In this document: positions 51,875 through 59,927 of the stretch, one piece after another
Numbering within the stretch: position 1 is the stretch's first letter
Layout of the letters: the number at the start of each line of letters is the position of its first letter
Source of the DNA: Chryseobacterium candidae
Lineage (GTDB): Bacteria > Bacteroidota > Bacteroidia > Flavobacteriales > Weeksellaceae
Assembly: GCF_004916905.1 (NCBI RefSeq)
Contig: NZ_SDLV01000012.1
Span: 62,001 to 126,000, forward strand
Direction of reading: 5' to 3'
Length of the DNA stretch: 64,000 bases
The notes under the pieces: generated by a model
Seen by the model: the letters and a program-made list of their open reading frames with translations, nothing else
What the model was told of the DNA's origin: nothing
The model's database searches: none
Translations under genes and position numbers: made by a program

Positions 51875-52729
51875 ATGAAACAATTTAAATATCTGTTTTT
51901 GCCCGTTTTAATGTTCATATTAACAGCATTAAGTTCGTGTGAAAACATAAAAAAATCAAAATACATCACCATAGGCATGGTAGACGGCTGGGCAGAAGAT
52001 GTTGCCATGACGCATGTTGCTAAAGCCATTCTTGACAAACAAGGTTATCATGTTATTATTCAAAAAGCTTCTACGGATATGATCCTGGCTTCGATGAATA
52101 ATGAAGATACAGACCTTTTCATGGGAGTCTGGCTTCCTTACACCCACGCTAAAAAACTGGCAAAATTTCCGGGATTGACTCATCTTGGAACCAATTACGA
52201 TAACGGCCGCATAGGATTGGTTGTGCCGGAATATGTCCCGATTAAATCCATTGAAGAACTTAATCAGCAGAAGGATCAGTTCAGTCACAGAATTATTGGA
52301 ATTGAAAAAGGAGCCGGATTAACCACCGGAACAGATAAAGCTATTATTGATTATCAGCTGGATTATCAACAGATCAATTCCTCTACCATTGCCATGATCA
52401 CCGAATTACAGAACGCTATCCAACGTAAGGAATGGATTGTGGTAACGGGATGGCAGCCCCACTGGATGTTTGGTAAAATGAAACTTAAGTTTCTTGATGA
52501 TCCCAAAAAGATATTTGGTGAAGCAGAACAGATTAAAACCTATTCCAGAAAAAGCTTTGCTAAAGATCATCCGGAGCTGGCAAAATTCTTTTCCAAAGTT
52601 CATTTTGATGATGAAAATATGTCTGATCTTTTAATGAAAATGGAACAGAGTAAAAATAAAGAAACCACTGCCAAAGAATGGGTAGAAGATCACGCTGAAT
52701 TGGTACAATCATGGTTAGATAAAAATTAA
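51875..52729 (+). CDS. Glycine betaine ABC importer, lipoprotein substrate-binding protein
   Basis: A 284-residue OpuAC-like type 2 periplasmic binding protein with a lipobox (LSSC, Cys22), so it is membrane-anchored. Aromatic residues expected to cage the quaternary amine are visible in GMVDGWAEDVA, DLFMGVWLPYTH and VTGWQPHWMFGKMKLKFLDDP. The length is normal. It completes a full osmoprotectant importer with the upstream ATPase and permease. A weak terminator follows. Confidence 0.94.
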   Translation: MKQFKYLFLPVLMFILTALSSCENIKKSKYITIGMVDGWAEDVAMTHVAKAILDKQGYHVIIQKASTDMILASMNNEDTDLFMGVWLPYTHAKKLAKFPGLTHLGTNYDNGRIGLVVPEYVPIKSIEELNQQKDQFSHRIIGIEKGAGLTTGTDKAIIDYQLDYQQINSSTIAMITELQNAIQRKEWIVVTGWQPHWMFGKMKLKFLDDPKKIFGEAEQIKTYSRKSFAKDHPELAKFFSKVHFDDENMSDLLMKMEQSKNKETTAKEWVEDHAELVQSWLDKN

Positions 52730-52753
52730 TAAACAATTTGGTAGTATTTAAAA

Positions 52754-52786
52754 TCCTCAACTCTAAACGGGTATGAGGACTTTTTA
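52754..52786 (+). terminator. Weak terminator after the betaine importer
   Basis: TCCTCA (52754-52759) pairs with TGAGGA (52774-52779) across a 14-base loop, followed by C and T5. A short stem, so efficiency is uncertain. Confidence 0.55.
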
Positions 52787-53218
52787 TCTATAGATCAGAA
52801 GAATTCATTGATTCTTTGATTTTCTCCTGATGATGGTCAGAATTAAATAATTAAAAGATTTAATCATGTAAAAAATTGAAGACTGGAATGGATCTCACAA
52901 ATTTCAAAAATACATTAAAGAAAAAATATTTAGGATCTGTATAATCTGTGGGAAAGAAAAAAACTTTTAAAGTTGGAAAATCGCAAAGGGGTGCAAGAAA
53001 TCTTTCTAAAGATGGATACATAAGGCGCAAAGATTTTTATCCTCGATAAAATTGATTAATCAGAATAACCAACTCTACAACTTTACATTTTTTAACCTGT
53101 TCCGGAGCTAATAAAATACTTTTCTTAGAAGAAAAACAGTAAAATTGGTAAGCATAATTTTCAATTTTTTATCGCAAATTTGTTCATCACTTTATATTAA
53201 TAACTAAAATAAAGATTT
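52787..53218. other. Repeat-rich spacer before the aldo/keto reductase gene
   Basis: About 430 bases with no usable gene. The central part (52978-53043) contains GCAAAG-type words (TCGCAAAGGGGTGCAAGAAATC split by spacers, and GGCGCAAAGATTTTT), and 52930-52955 has ATCTGTATAATCTGTGGG; both look like decayed copies of repeated intergenic elements. No promoter matching TAnnTTTG is seen near the reductase; the closest is CAAATTTG at 53175-53182. Confidence 0.4.
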
Positions 53219-54094
53219 ATGCAAAAGAAAACCTATACAGGGCAGCCAGTGGTAACATTAAATAACGGAGTGGATATTCCGGCTTTAGGATTCGGAGTAT
53301 GGCAGATGGAAGATCTGAAGGAATGTGAAAATGCAGTAATCAAAGCTATTCAGACGGGATATAGAATGATTGATACTGCGGCTATTTATCAGAATGAAAC
53401 CGCGGTAGGTACTGCTGTGAGAAATAGTGGCATTAACAGAGACGAACTGTTTATCACCTCCAAAGTATGGGTTCAGGATCATGGATATGAAAAGGCGAAA
53501 AGTGCTTTTCAGAGAACATTAGACAGATTGCAGATGGATTATCTTGATCTATATCTTATCCACTGGCCATACGGAGATTTTCTGGGTACATGGAAAGCTT
53601 TGGAAGAATTATACCACGAAGGAAAAATCAAAGCGATTGGAGTATGCAATTTTACAGTAGAAAAACTGGAGGAATTGAAAGCTAACTCAACTGTTTTACC
53701 GGTTATCAATCAGATTGAACTGCATCCTGTATTTCAGCAGAAAGAACTGCAGGTGTATGACAGAGAAAATAATATCGTAACTCAACCTTGGAGCCCGCTA
53801 GGAAACGGTAATGCGAATCTTTTAAGCAATCCTGATCTGAAAGCTATTGCAGAGAAATATGGAAAAACAGTAGCACAGGTTATTCTGAGATGGCACTTAC
53901 AGGAAGGATTTGTCGTGATTCCAAAATCTGTAACCCCTTCAAGAATTGAAGAAAACTTTAATGTATTTGATTTTGAACTGACAGAAGATGAAATGAATGT
54001 TGTCCGTTCTTTAGATACTGGGAAAAGATTATTCTTTGATCCTAAAGATCCTGAATGGGAGCAAAAAATGTTAAATTCCGTAGCGGATATTTAA
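53219..54094 (+). CDS. Aldo/keto reductase
   Basis: A 291-residue NADPH-dependent (beta/alpha)8-barrel reductase of the AKR5-like group (2,5-diketo-gluconate reductase/prostaglandin synthase type). The catalytic tetrad is visible: Asp and Tyr in IDTAAIYQNE, Lys in ITSKVWVQDHG and His in YLIHWPYGD. The cofactor-binding end VVIPKSVTPSRIEENFNVFDF is typical. It would reduce small aldehydes or ketones. It is monocistronic with a large hairpin behind it. Confidence 0.94.
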   Translation: MQKKTYTGQPVVTLNNGVDIPALGFGVWQMEDLKECENAVIKAIQTGYRMIDTAAIYQNETAVGTAVRNSGINRDELFITSKVWVQDHGYEKAKSAFQRTLDRLQMDYLDLYLIHWPYGDFLGTWKALEELYHEGKIKAIGVCNFTVEKLEELKANSTVLPVINQIELHPVFQQKELQVYDRENNIVTQPWSPLGNGNANLLSNPDLKAIAEKYGKTVAQVILRWHLQEGFVVIPKSVTPSRIEENFNVFDFELTEDEMNVVRSLDTGKRLFFDPKDPEWEQKMLNSVADI

Positions 54095-54115
54095 TCTGGA
54101 ATTTATAAAAAATAC

Positions 54116-54181
54116 ATCCCGCAGCTTTCACAAATTTACAGATCTACGAATCTGAGCTATTGTGAGATCTGCGGGATTTTT
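54116..54181 (+). terminator. Long hairpin after the aldo/keto reductase gene
   Basis: An 18-base arm at 54116-54133 (starting ATCCCGCAG) pairs, with two mismatches, with 54160-54177 (ending CTGCGGGAT) and is followed by TTTTT. The arms are longer than a usual terminator and the loop (26 bases) repeats CAGATCTACGAATCTGAG-like words, so it may be a repeat element recruited as a terminator. Confidence 0.75.
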
Positions 54182-54195
54182 AAATTAATATAACC

Positions 54196-54900
54196 ATGAC
54201 TGCAAAAGAATTCATAGAAACACTCGCATTATTTAAAAATGAAAAAGAGCTTAATAAAGCTGAGAAGTTTTTCAAAGGAAATGATGGTATTACCAAGAGT
54301 TTCGGGACGAAATTCGGAGATGTTTTTTCTACGGCTAAAGAATTTTCGGAGATGTCTCTGGAGGAAATCAATAAGCTTCTTGACAGTGATTTTTATGAGG
54401 TAAGAATGGGAGCGGTAAGCATCATGGATTTTCAGGCGAGAAGTAAAAAAACGTCTGAAGACCATAAGAAAGCCCTTTTTGATCTCTATCTCAACCGCCA
54501 TGACCGTTTGAATAACTGGGATTTTGTAGACAGAGCTGCCAGAAGTATTATTGGAGAATATCTTATTGATAAACCGAGAGACATTTTATACAAACTTGCT
54601 GATTCCGACAGTCCATGGGAAAGAAGAACAGCCATCGTAAGCACTCATGCATTTATTCGGAAAAATGAGGTAGCAGACACTTTTGCCATAGCGGAAATCC
54701 TTGTTCACGATCCAAACGAGCTTGTGAATAAAGCTGTAGGAAGCTGGATTCGGGAAGCCGGAAAAAAAGACAAAAAGAAATTACACGGTTTTCTCACTGC
54801 TTATGTAAAAACAATGTCTGCCGTTACATTTTCTTACGCAACAGAAAAACTGGATCCGGAATTAAAATTATTCTACAAAGAACTCAGGAAGAAAAAGTAA
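54196..54900 (+). CDS. AlkD-type DNA alkylation repair protein
   Basis: A 234-residue all-helical HEAT-repeat protein of the AlkD family, DNA glycosylases that remove bulky or cationic alkylated bases without base flipping. Typical repeats are seen around YEVRMGAVSIMDF, the NNWDFVDRAARSIIGEYL segment with its catalytic Asp and Trp, and the WERRTAIVSTHAFIR helix. Cytoplasmic. It follows the large hairpin and has a short spacer, with no partner genes. Confidence 0.9.
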   Translation: MTAKEFIETLALFKNEKELNKAEKFFKGNDGITKSFGTKFGDVFSTAKEFSEMSLEEINKLLDSDFYEVRMGAVSIMDFQARSKKTSEDHKKALFDLYLNRHDRLNNWDFVDRAARSIIGEYLIDKPRDILYKLADSDSPWERRTAIVSTHAFIRKNEVADTFAIAEILVHDPNELVNKAVGSWIREAGKKDKKKLHGFLTAYVKTMSAVTFSYATEKLDPELKLFYKELRKKK

Positions 54901-55053
54901 ATCTTTATTCATTTAATATAGAATAGAAGTTGATCAACAACCTTAAACTCTAAACATTGAACCTTGAACTTTGAATAAATAGTGAGCAATATCATATCTT
55001 GGAACAAAAACTATTGCTTTGTTCTTCGTACATTTTAATAAAAAATAATTCTT
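54901..55053. other. Spacer with degenerate AACCTTGAAC-type words
   Basis: The region contains AACATTGAACCTTGAACTTTGAA, broken into near-identical 7-base units of the kind often seen as simple intergenic repeats. It is otherwise AT-rich; TACATTTTAAT lies about 20 bases before the next ATG and may be a poor -7 box. Confidence 0.35.
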
Positions 55054-56112
55054 ATGTTTTGGCCGGATACAATCAGTAGAAAACTAGGTGTAGAATATCC
55101 TGTAATTCAGGCTCCAATGTTTGGAGTGAGCACGGTAAAGATGGCATTAGCAGCCACAAAAGCAGGCTGCCTCGGATCTTTGGCGCTGGCTGACCTTTCT
55201 GCAGACCAGTCTGTGGAATTAATCAGGGAAACAAGAAAACTGACTGATAAACCGTTTGCTGCCAATATATTTGTCCATCAAATTCCTGAAGTGACGGATG
55301 CTTTAAAAGAAAAGTATAGTAAAACCAAGCAATTTATTGAGCAGCTGGCCAAAGACAATGGTATTGAAGTACATCTTCCGGATTTTGAAGAAATCAGAGT
55401 CAACGGTTATCGTGAACAGGTGGATGCTATCATTGAAGAAAATTGTAAAATATTAAGTTTTACTTTTGGAAATCTGGAGGATCAGAGTATTCAGAAATTA
55501 AAGGAAAATGGTGTTATCCTTATCGGAACCTGTACTTCTGTGAAGGAAGCTTTATTTCTTGAAAAATCCGGTATTGATATCATCTGTGTTCAGGGAATAG
55601 AAGCTGGAGGACACAGAGGAAGTTTTGAAGCAGAAAATATTCCACAGATCGGAGGTTTATCTTTACTATCGCAGATCTTTGATCAGGTAAATGTTCCTTT
55701 AATCTATGCAGGAGGAATTTACGGAGCAAGAACATTAAAGGCTGTGAAAGACTTAGGTGCGCAAGGTTTTCAGGTTGGAAATCTTCTATTAACTTCTCAG
55801 GAAAGTGCTCTTTTGCCTTTTGAAAAAGAACGATTGAAAAAAGTAACAGAAGACGAAATTGTTTTAACGAAGAGTTTCTCCGGAAGGTATGCCAGAGGAG
55901 TGAAAAATCAGTTTATAGAAACAGTTGAAAACTCAGAATATATTTTACCTTATCCTTATCAGAACAAACTTACGAATGCCCTGAGAAAAGCAGCTAAAGC
56001 TCTACAAAATCCTGAATTTGTAGGAATATGGGTAGGGCAGTCTATCCACCAATACAGTGAACTTTCCACAGAAGAAATTCTGAAAAACCTGATCAAAGAA
56101 TCTGAAAGATAA
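55054..56112 (+). CDS. Nitronate monooxygenase-like flavin oxidoreductase
   Basis: A 352-residue FMN-dependent TIM-barrel protein of the NMO/2-nitropropane dioxygenase family (COG2070). FMN-binding and catalytic segments are VIQAPMFGVST at the N-terminus, IEAGGHRG (with the active-site His), LIYAGGIYGARTLKAV and the GAQGFQVGNLLL loop. Members oxidise nitronates or act in enoyl reduction (FabK-like); the substrate is not determined here. It is alone, with a strong terminator behind. Confidence 0.9.
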   Translation: MFWPDTISRKLGVEYPVIQAPMFGVSTVKMALAATKAGCLGSLALADLSADQSVELIRETRKLTDKPFAANIFVHQIPEVTDALKEKYSKTKQFIEQLAKDNGIEVHLPDFEEIRVNGYREQVDAIIEENCKILSFTFGNLEDQSIQKLKENGVILIGTCTSVKEALFLEKSGIDIICVQGIEAGGHRGSFEAENIPQIGGLSLLSQIFDQVNVPLIYAGGIYGARTLKAVKDLGAQGFQVGNLLLTSQESALLPFEKERLKKVTEDEIVLTKSFSGRYARGVKNQFIETVENSEYILPYPYQNKLTNALRKAAKALQNPEFVGIWVGQSIHQYSELSTEEILKNLIKESER

Positions 56113-56153
56113 ATTCTGACGTTTTTAATGGGACGGAAATTACAAAACTTAGT

Positions 56154-56188
56154 AAAAAAGCTTCAGATATACTCTGAAGCTTTTTATT
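56154..56188. terminator. Bidirectional terminator between NMO and mpl genes
   Basis: AAAAAGCTTCAGA (56155-56167) pairs with TCTGAAGCTTTTT (56173-56185) around 5 bases. It serves both convergent genes. Confidence 0.9.
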
Positions 56189-57525
56189 TATTTTGTTAAA
56201 TCTAATCCGCCGAAATTCCCGGAACTCATCATTAAATAAACACCATCCGTTTTATCTAATGTATTCCAGTAGGCATGAAGATCTTCAGCATTCGTGAAAA
56301 CCCTTAGATTTTCATTCCTGAATTTTTCTTTGATAAACTCAGGAGAAATAGGATCCATTCTCTTGATCTTCAATGCATCTTCAGAGTAGAAAACAATGGC
56401 TTCTTCCAAACCATCCATGGCGTGGTCATATTGTTCAAGGAAAGCAGGATTTAAGCTGGAATAGGTATGAAGCTCCAGGAATCCGTATTTCTTATCATTT
56501 TTAAATTGCTCTGCAAAGGCTTTTACAGCTGCTTTCACTTTACTTGGTGCATGGGCAAAATCTTTGTAAAGAATTCCTTTGTCTTCTCTTTCTACTTTTT
56601 CAAGACGCTTGGATGCTCCTTTGAAACTCATGATTGCCTCATAGAAATCTTCATCCATAATACCAAGCTGCTGGCAGATATGTCTTGCACCTTCAAGGTT
56701 CAGAAGATTGTGTGCTCCAAAAACAGAAAGAGGCACATCTCCCATTTCGGTTTTTAAATATACTTTACCATTGTTGATTTCGTATTCTGGTGTTTTATAA
56801 GGAATCTTTCTAAAATAGTTTTCTGCATTTTCCACTACTTTCACTACTTCCGGATCTTCTTCATTATACACAAGAACTCCGCCTGCCGTAATGCTTGCCA
56901 CAAACTTTCTGAACTGCTCAATATAATCATCAAATGTTTTGAATACATTGATATGATCCCATGCAATACCGCTCATTAAAGCGATATTGGGTTGATACAA
57001 TAAAAATTTCGAACGAAGATCAATAGGAGAAGAAAGATATTCATCACCTTCCAACACCATAAAATCATTATCCTGAGTCAGTTTTACCATACAGTCGAAA
57101 CCTTCAAGCTGTGCGCCTACCATGAAATCCACATCTTTCTGATGGAAATTCAGAACATGGAGAATCATTGAAGTAATGGTTGTTTTACCATGTGATCCTG
57201 CAATGACAACTCTTGTCTTATTTTTAGACTGTTCGTAGAGGAATTCAGGATAAGAATATATTTTCAGGCCCAGTTCTTTTGCTCTTGCCAGCTCAGGATT
57301 ATCCTGATGTGCATGCATCCCAAGGATGACAGCATCAATATCCGGAGTGATCTTTTCCGGGAACCAGCCCATTTCCTCGGGCAGAATTCCTTTCTTTTCC
57401 AATCGGGACTTTGAAGGCTCAAAAATAGCGTCATCAGAACCTGTCACCTGATATCCTTTGTCTTTTAATGCGATGGCGAGATTATGCATGGCGCTTCCGC
57501 CAATGGCAATGAAGTGGGTTTTCAA
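56188..57525 (-). CDS. mpl: Mpl-type peptidoglycan-recycling ligase (UDP-MurNAc:tripeptide ligase)
   Basis: A 445-residue Mur ligase of the MurC-like Mpl subgroup, attaching recycled L-Ala-gamma-D-Glu-meso-DAP tripeptide to UDP-MurNAc. The N-terminal Rossmann domain starts HFIAIGGSAMHNLAIAL; the ATP loop is AGSHGKTTITSM; LEGDEYLSSPIDLRSKF carries the family acidic site, and APSKVKAAVKAF is a late ATP-binding segment. Length is close to E. coli Mpl (457) and unlike MurC (about 490). It heads a minus-strand run, upstream of which lie a small lipoprotein and acyltransferase genes. Confidence 0.92.
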   Translation of the reverse strand: MKTHFIAIGGSAMHNLAIALKDKGYQVTGSDDAIFEPSKSRLEKKGILPEEMGWFPEKITPDIDAVILGMHAHQDNPELARAKELGLKIYSYPEFLYEQSKNKTRVVIAGSHGKTTITSMILHVLNFHQKDVDFMVGAQLEGFDCMVKLTQDNDFMVLEGDEYLSSPIDLRSKFLLYQPNIALMSGIAWDHINVFKTFDDYIEQFRKFVASITAGGVLVYNEEDPEVVKVVENAENYFRKIPYKTPEYEINNGKVYLKTEMGDVPLSVFGAHNLLNLEGARHICQQLGIMDEDFYEAIMSFKGASKRLEKVEREDKGILYKDFAHAPSKVKAAVKAFAEQFKNDKKYGFLELHTYSSLNPAFLEQYDHAMDGLEEAIVFYSEDALKIKRMDPISPEFIKEKFRNENLRVFTNAEDLHAYWNTLDKTDGVYLMMSSGNFGGLDLTK

Positions 57526-57531
57526 TTGTAT

Positions 57532-57969
57532 TTACTGTTTTTTAACATTAGTATTAATGATTTGCTGGAAAGCTTCAACAATATTGTTCCAGTTGGTCTG
57601 GTAATTCGGAATAATCATACTCGCATCCGATTTACTGCCTTCATTAGGACCTTTCTTTACATTGATGGACGTTGAAATATTGTCGTACAATTTTTTACGG
57701 TCTTCCTGTATTCTTCTGAAATTATTCTGAGAAAGAACCTGATCCAGTTTCTTTAAATCTTCATCGGAAATTTTAAAATCCTGCTTATATTTCTTTCCCT
57801 GTCCTTCAAAAGAGTAGTGTACATTATTGCCCTTTATAAGCAGATTTTCATATGCCGGAGCAAAGCCTCCGCTTTTCGAATAGCTGATATCGAAATCCGA
57901 ATATACTTTTTGGCTGTTGCATGAAACTAATACTATGACTGCGAATAATATTCCAAGTATTTTTTTCAT
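57532..57969 (-). CDS. Hypothetical lipoprotein
   Basis: A 145-residue protein with a lipobox (VSC, Cys17) and no recognisable domain; strands such as FDISYSKSGGFAPAYENLLI and the HYSFEGQGKKYKQDFKI segment suggest a small beta-rich fold, followed by a helical C-terminus. It lies six bases before the mpl start on the same strand and 16 bases after the acyltransferase stop, so it appears to be part of that operon. Confidence 0.65.
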   Translation of the reverse strand: MKKILGILFAVIVLVSCNSQKVYSDFDISYSKSGGFAPAYENLLIKGNNVHYSFEGQGKKYKQDFKISDEDLKKLDQVLSQNNFRRIQEDRKKLYDNISTSINVKKGPNEGSKSDASMIIPNYQTNWNNIVEAFQQIINTNVKKQ

Positions 57970-57985
57970 AATTTTTCTATTTACT

Positions 57986-58789
57986 TTAATTATTTGAGTC
58001 CTTTTCTAATTTTTTAGCTTTAAGTTCTTCATCATAACTGTGTAATAGATTGAAATCTTCTGTCTGCTCAATGGCTGTCATAATTTTCAATAAAATTTCC
58101 GGTGCTTTTTCATTATCATAATCAATATCCAAAGGAGCTTTGAATTCCATCGTAGGTTTTACACCGGTTACCTTTACGCGGAGTCCTTTTTTATCAAAAG
58201 CTCTTCTGAATCCGTTTATTTTGATTGGAATTACAATAGGACGCTGGTTTTTCACCAATTTGGCAGTTCCTCTTCGTCCCTGTGCAAAAGCTGATGTAGT
58301 TCCTTGAGGGAAAGTAGCTACCCAGCCATTGTCCAATGCTTTCATAATATTATCTACCTCACTCATGTCAACCATTCTGTTGACATTTTTCCCTTCAGCT
58401 CTCCAGGTTCTTTTTACTGTTACAGCCCCTGCAATTTTGAAAATTTTAGGAAGAATACCTTTGTTCATAGTTTCCTCAGCTGCTACATAATAAAAATCAA
58501 TCTTTGGGTTCAGTAGGTAGATCGGGTTTTTTATCGTATTTAAATATCCGTTGTTTACAGCACAGAAGGCATGGTACATTGCAGCCACATCTGCAAAATA
58601 GGTCTGATGGTTGGATACAAAAAGTACGTTAGAGTCCGGAAGATCCACAAGGTGTTCTGTGCCGGTTATTTTTAACTTATTAAAGCCGTTGAATCTTCTG
58701 TATGATACAACTCCTAATATAAAAATAATAAACCTTTTCAAAAAATAAGGTGTTCCGAATGCATCGGTGAAAATATTTTTCTTCGCCAT
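57986..58789 (-). CDS. PlsC-like 1-acylglycerol-3-phosphate acyltransferase with altered motifs
   Basis: A 267-residue acyltransferase of the PlsC/LPLAT family, expected to acylate a lysophospholipid-like substrate at the inner membrane. A hydrophobic N-terminal segment (FIIFILGVVSY) and motif I (SNHQTYFADVA) are present, but motif I is His-x5-Asp instead of His-x4-Asp, and motif III reads FPQGTTS instead of FPEGTR. Motif IV-like IVIPIKING is intact. So the fold is clear but substrate or chemistry may differ. It is first in a run with the lipoprotein and mpl genes. Confidence 0.85.
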   Translation of the reverse strand: MAKKNIFTDAFGTPYFLKRFIIFILGVVSYRRFNGFNKLKITGTEHLVDLPDSNVLFVSNHQTYFADVAAMYHAFCAVNNGYLNTIKNPIYLLNPKIDFYYVAAEETMNKGILPKIFKIAGAVTVKRTWRAEGKNVNRMVDMSEVDNIMKALDNGWVATFPQGTTSAFAQGRRGTAKLVKNQRPIVIPIKINGFRRAFDKKGLRVKVTGVKPTMEFKAPLDIDYDNEKAPEILLKIMTAIEQTEDFNLLHSYDEELKAKKLEKDSNN

Positions 58790-58816
58790 CTCTCAATTAA
58801 ACACGGTAGTGCAAAG

Positions 58817-59446
58817 TTACATTTTTTTCAGCAACTGACTGAATTCACTTAATATCATCGCTGTAGCACCCCAAATGATGTATCCGTTGAAATTAATAAC
58901 CGGAACTTCATGTCCGCCTGTACTTGGCAGAGCCATAATTTCCGGGGTGTCTGACAGGTTTAAAAAGGAAGTGATGGGAAATTCAATGGTTTCTACAGCT
59001 TCCGTCTGCTGAAGAACAAAGGCCGGATTTTTTTTAGTATAAGAGATATAGGGATATACATAAAAATTGCTCGGCGGAATATAGATAGGTGACATTTCTC
59101 TGATGATCCTTACATAATGTTTATCTATTCCGATTTCTTCAGAGGTTTCCCGAACGGCTGTTTCAGCAAAATCTCTGTCCATTTCCTCACGCTTTCCTCC
59201 AGGCAGGGATATCTGCCCGCTATGCCTGTCGTGTTCATTAATCGTTCTTTGAATCAATGGAAAATACCATTCGTTGTCCTTCAGATATAAAACAATATTA
59301 ACAGCTGCAAATTTGGGATTCTTTGACAATACTTCATCATAAGTAAAAACGGGACGGTAGGGAGGTGAGAATACTCCATGGGCGTGTTCACCGGGAAGTT
59401 CCACGCTTTTTATTTGTCTCAATAAATCTTTTCCAAAATTTTCCAT
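58817..59446 (-). CDS. Nudix hydrolase, CoA pyrophosphatase (NudL-like)
   Basis: A 209-residue Nudix hydrolase of the CoA pyrophosphatase group. The upstream signature RHSGQISLPGGK precedes the Nudix box GKREEMDRDFAETAVRETSE followed by EIG, with spacing as in NudL. It splits CoA into 3',5'-ADP and phosphopantetheine and may control CoA levels. It precedes the acyltransferase gene by 27 bases on the same strand. Confidence 0.93.
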   Translation of the reverse strand: MENFGKDLLRQIKSVELPGEHAHGVFSPPYRPVFTYDEVLSKNPKFAAVNIVLYLKDNEWYFPLIQRTINEHDRHSGQISLPGGKREEMDRDFAETAVRETSEEIGIDKHYVRIIREMSPIYIPPSNFYVYPYISYTKKNPAFVLQQTEAVETIEFPITSFLNLSDTPEIMALPSTGGHEVPVINFNGYIIWGATAMILSEFSQLLKKM

Positions 59447-59888
59447 AGCTCAAATTTAGCAATATATCTTGAAGAAATAAGTGCCTTAACATTAATTAAC
59501 CTATGAGAAACACTGTAGTGTAGCCGAAAATTTTTGCCTCTTAATCCCAATGCGATATCATTGATGATAAAATACAAAGAATTGCAATTTTTAATCTTTA
59601 ATTTTTAATTCAAAATTGATTTTAGGTTGATAAAATAAATTTGAATGCAGTTTGTAAAAAAAGGCTTAAAACCCTGGGCTGTGATGTTTTGAACAGATAA
59701 AAGGTCGGGTTTACTTAGAAAAGATCATAATACAAGAGAATTTAATATTCACTGTTATTGGATTTTACTGTAAACCAATATTTTGTAACGATGTTTTTTT
59801 GTAACGGTAAATAATGACATGAGCAACTGGAAACCGTGATTTTCAAAATTTACACCTTGATGGTGGTTTTTCATTTTGATGGGCAAGC
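59447..59888. other. Spacer upstream of the curli operon
   Basis: About 440 bases with no gene on either strand. It is AT-rich with short repeats (AATTTTTAATCTTTAATTTTTAATTC-like words, broken up). The last 110 bases hold a tandem TTTTGTAACG pair and the curli promoter. I see nothing else that can be supported. Confidence 0.4.
59781..59806 (+). promoter_or_regulatory. Tandem 10-bp direct repeat upstream of the curli subunit gene
   Basis: TTTTGTAACG occurs at 59781-59790 and again at 59797-59806, a 16-base period, about 85-110 bases before the -7 box of the curli gene. A direct-repeat layout suits an activator binding side by side; no CsgD homologue is visible in the window. Confidence 0.45.
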
Positions 59889-59896
59889 TAACTTTG
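59889..59896 (+). promoter_or_regulatory. Probable -7 box (TAACTTTG) of the curli operon
   Basis: TAACTTTG matches TAnnTTTG and ends 31 bases before the subunit ATG. The -33 region has T-runs but no clear TTG, so an activator may be needed. Confidence 0.5.
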
Positions 59897-59927
59897 CCTT
59901 ACTATTAACCAATTAATTTTTACTAAG

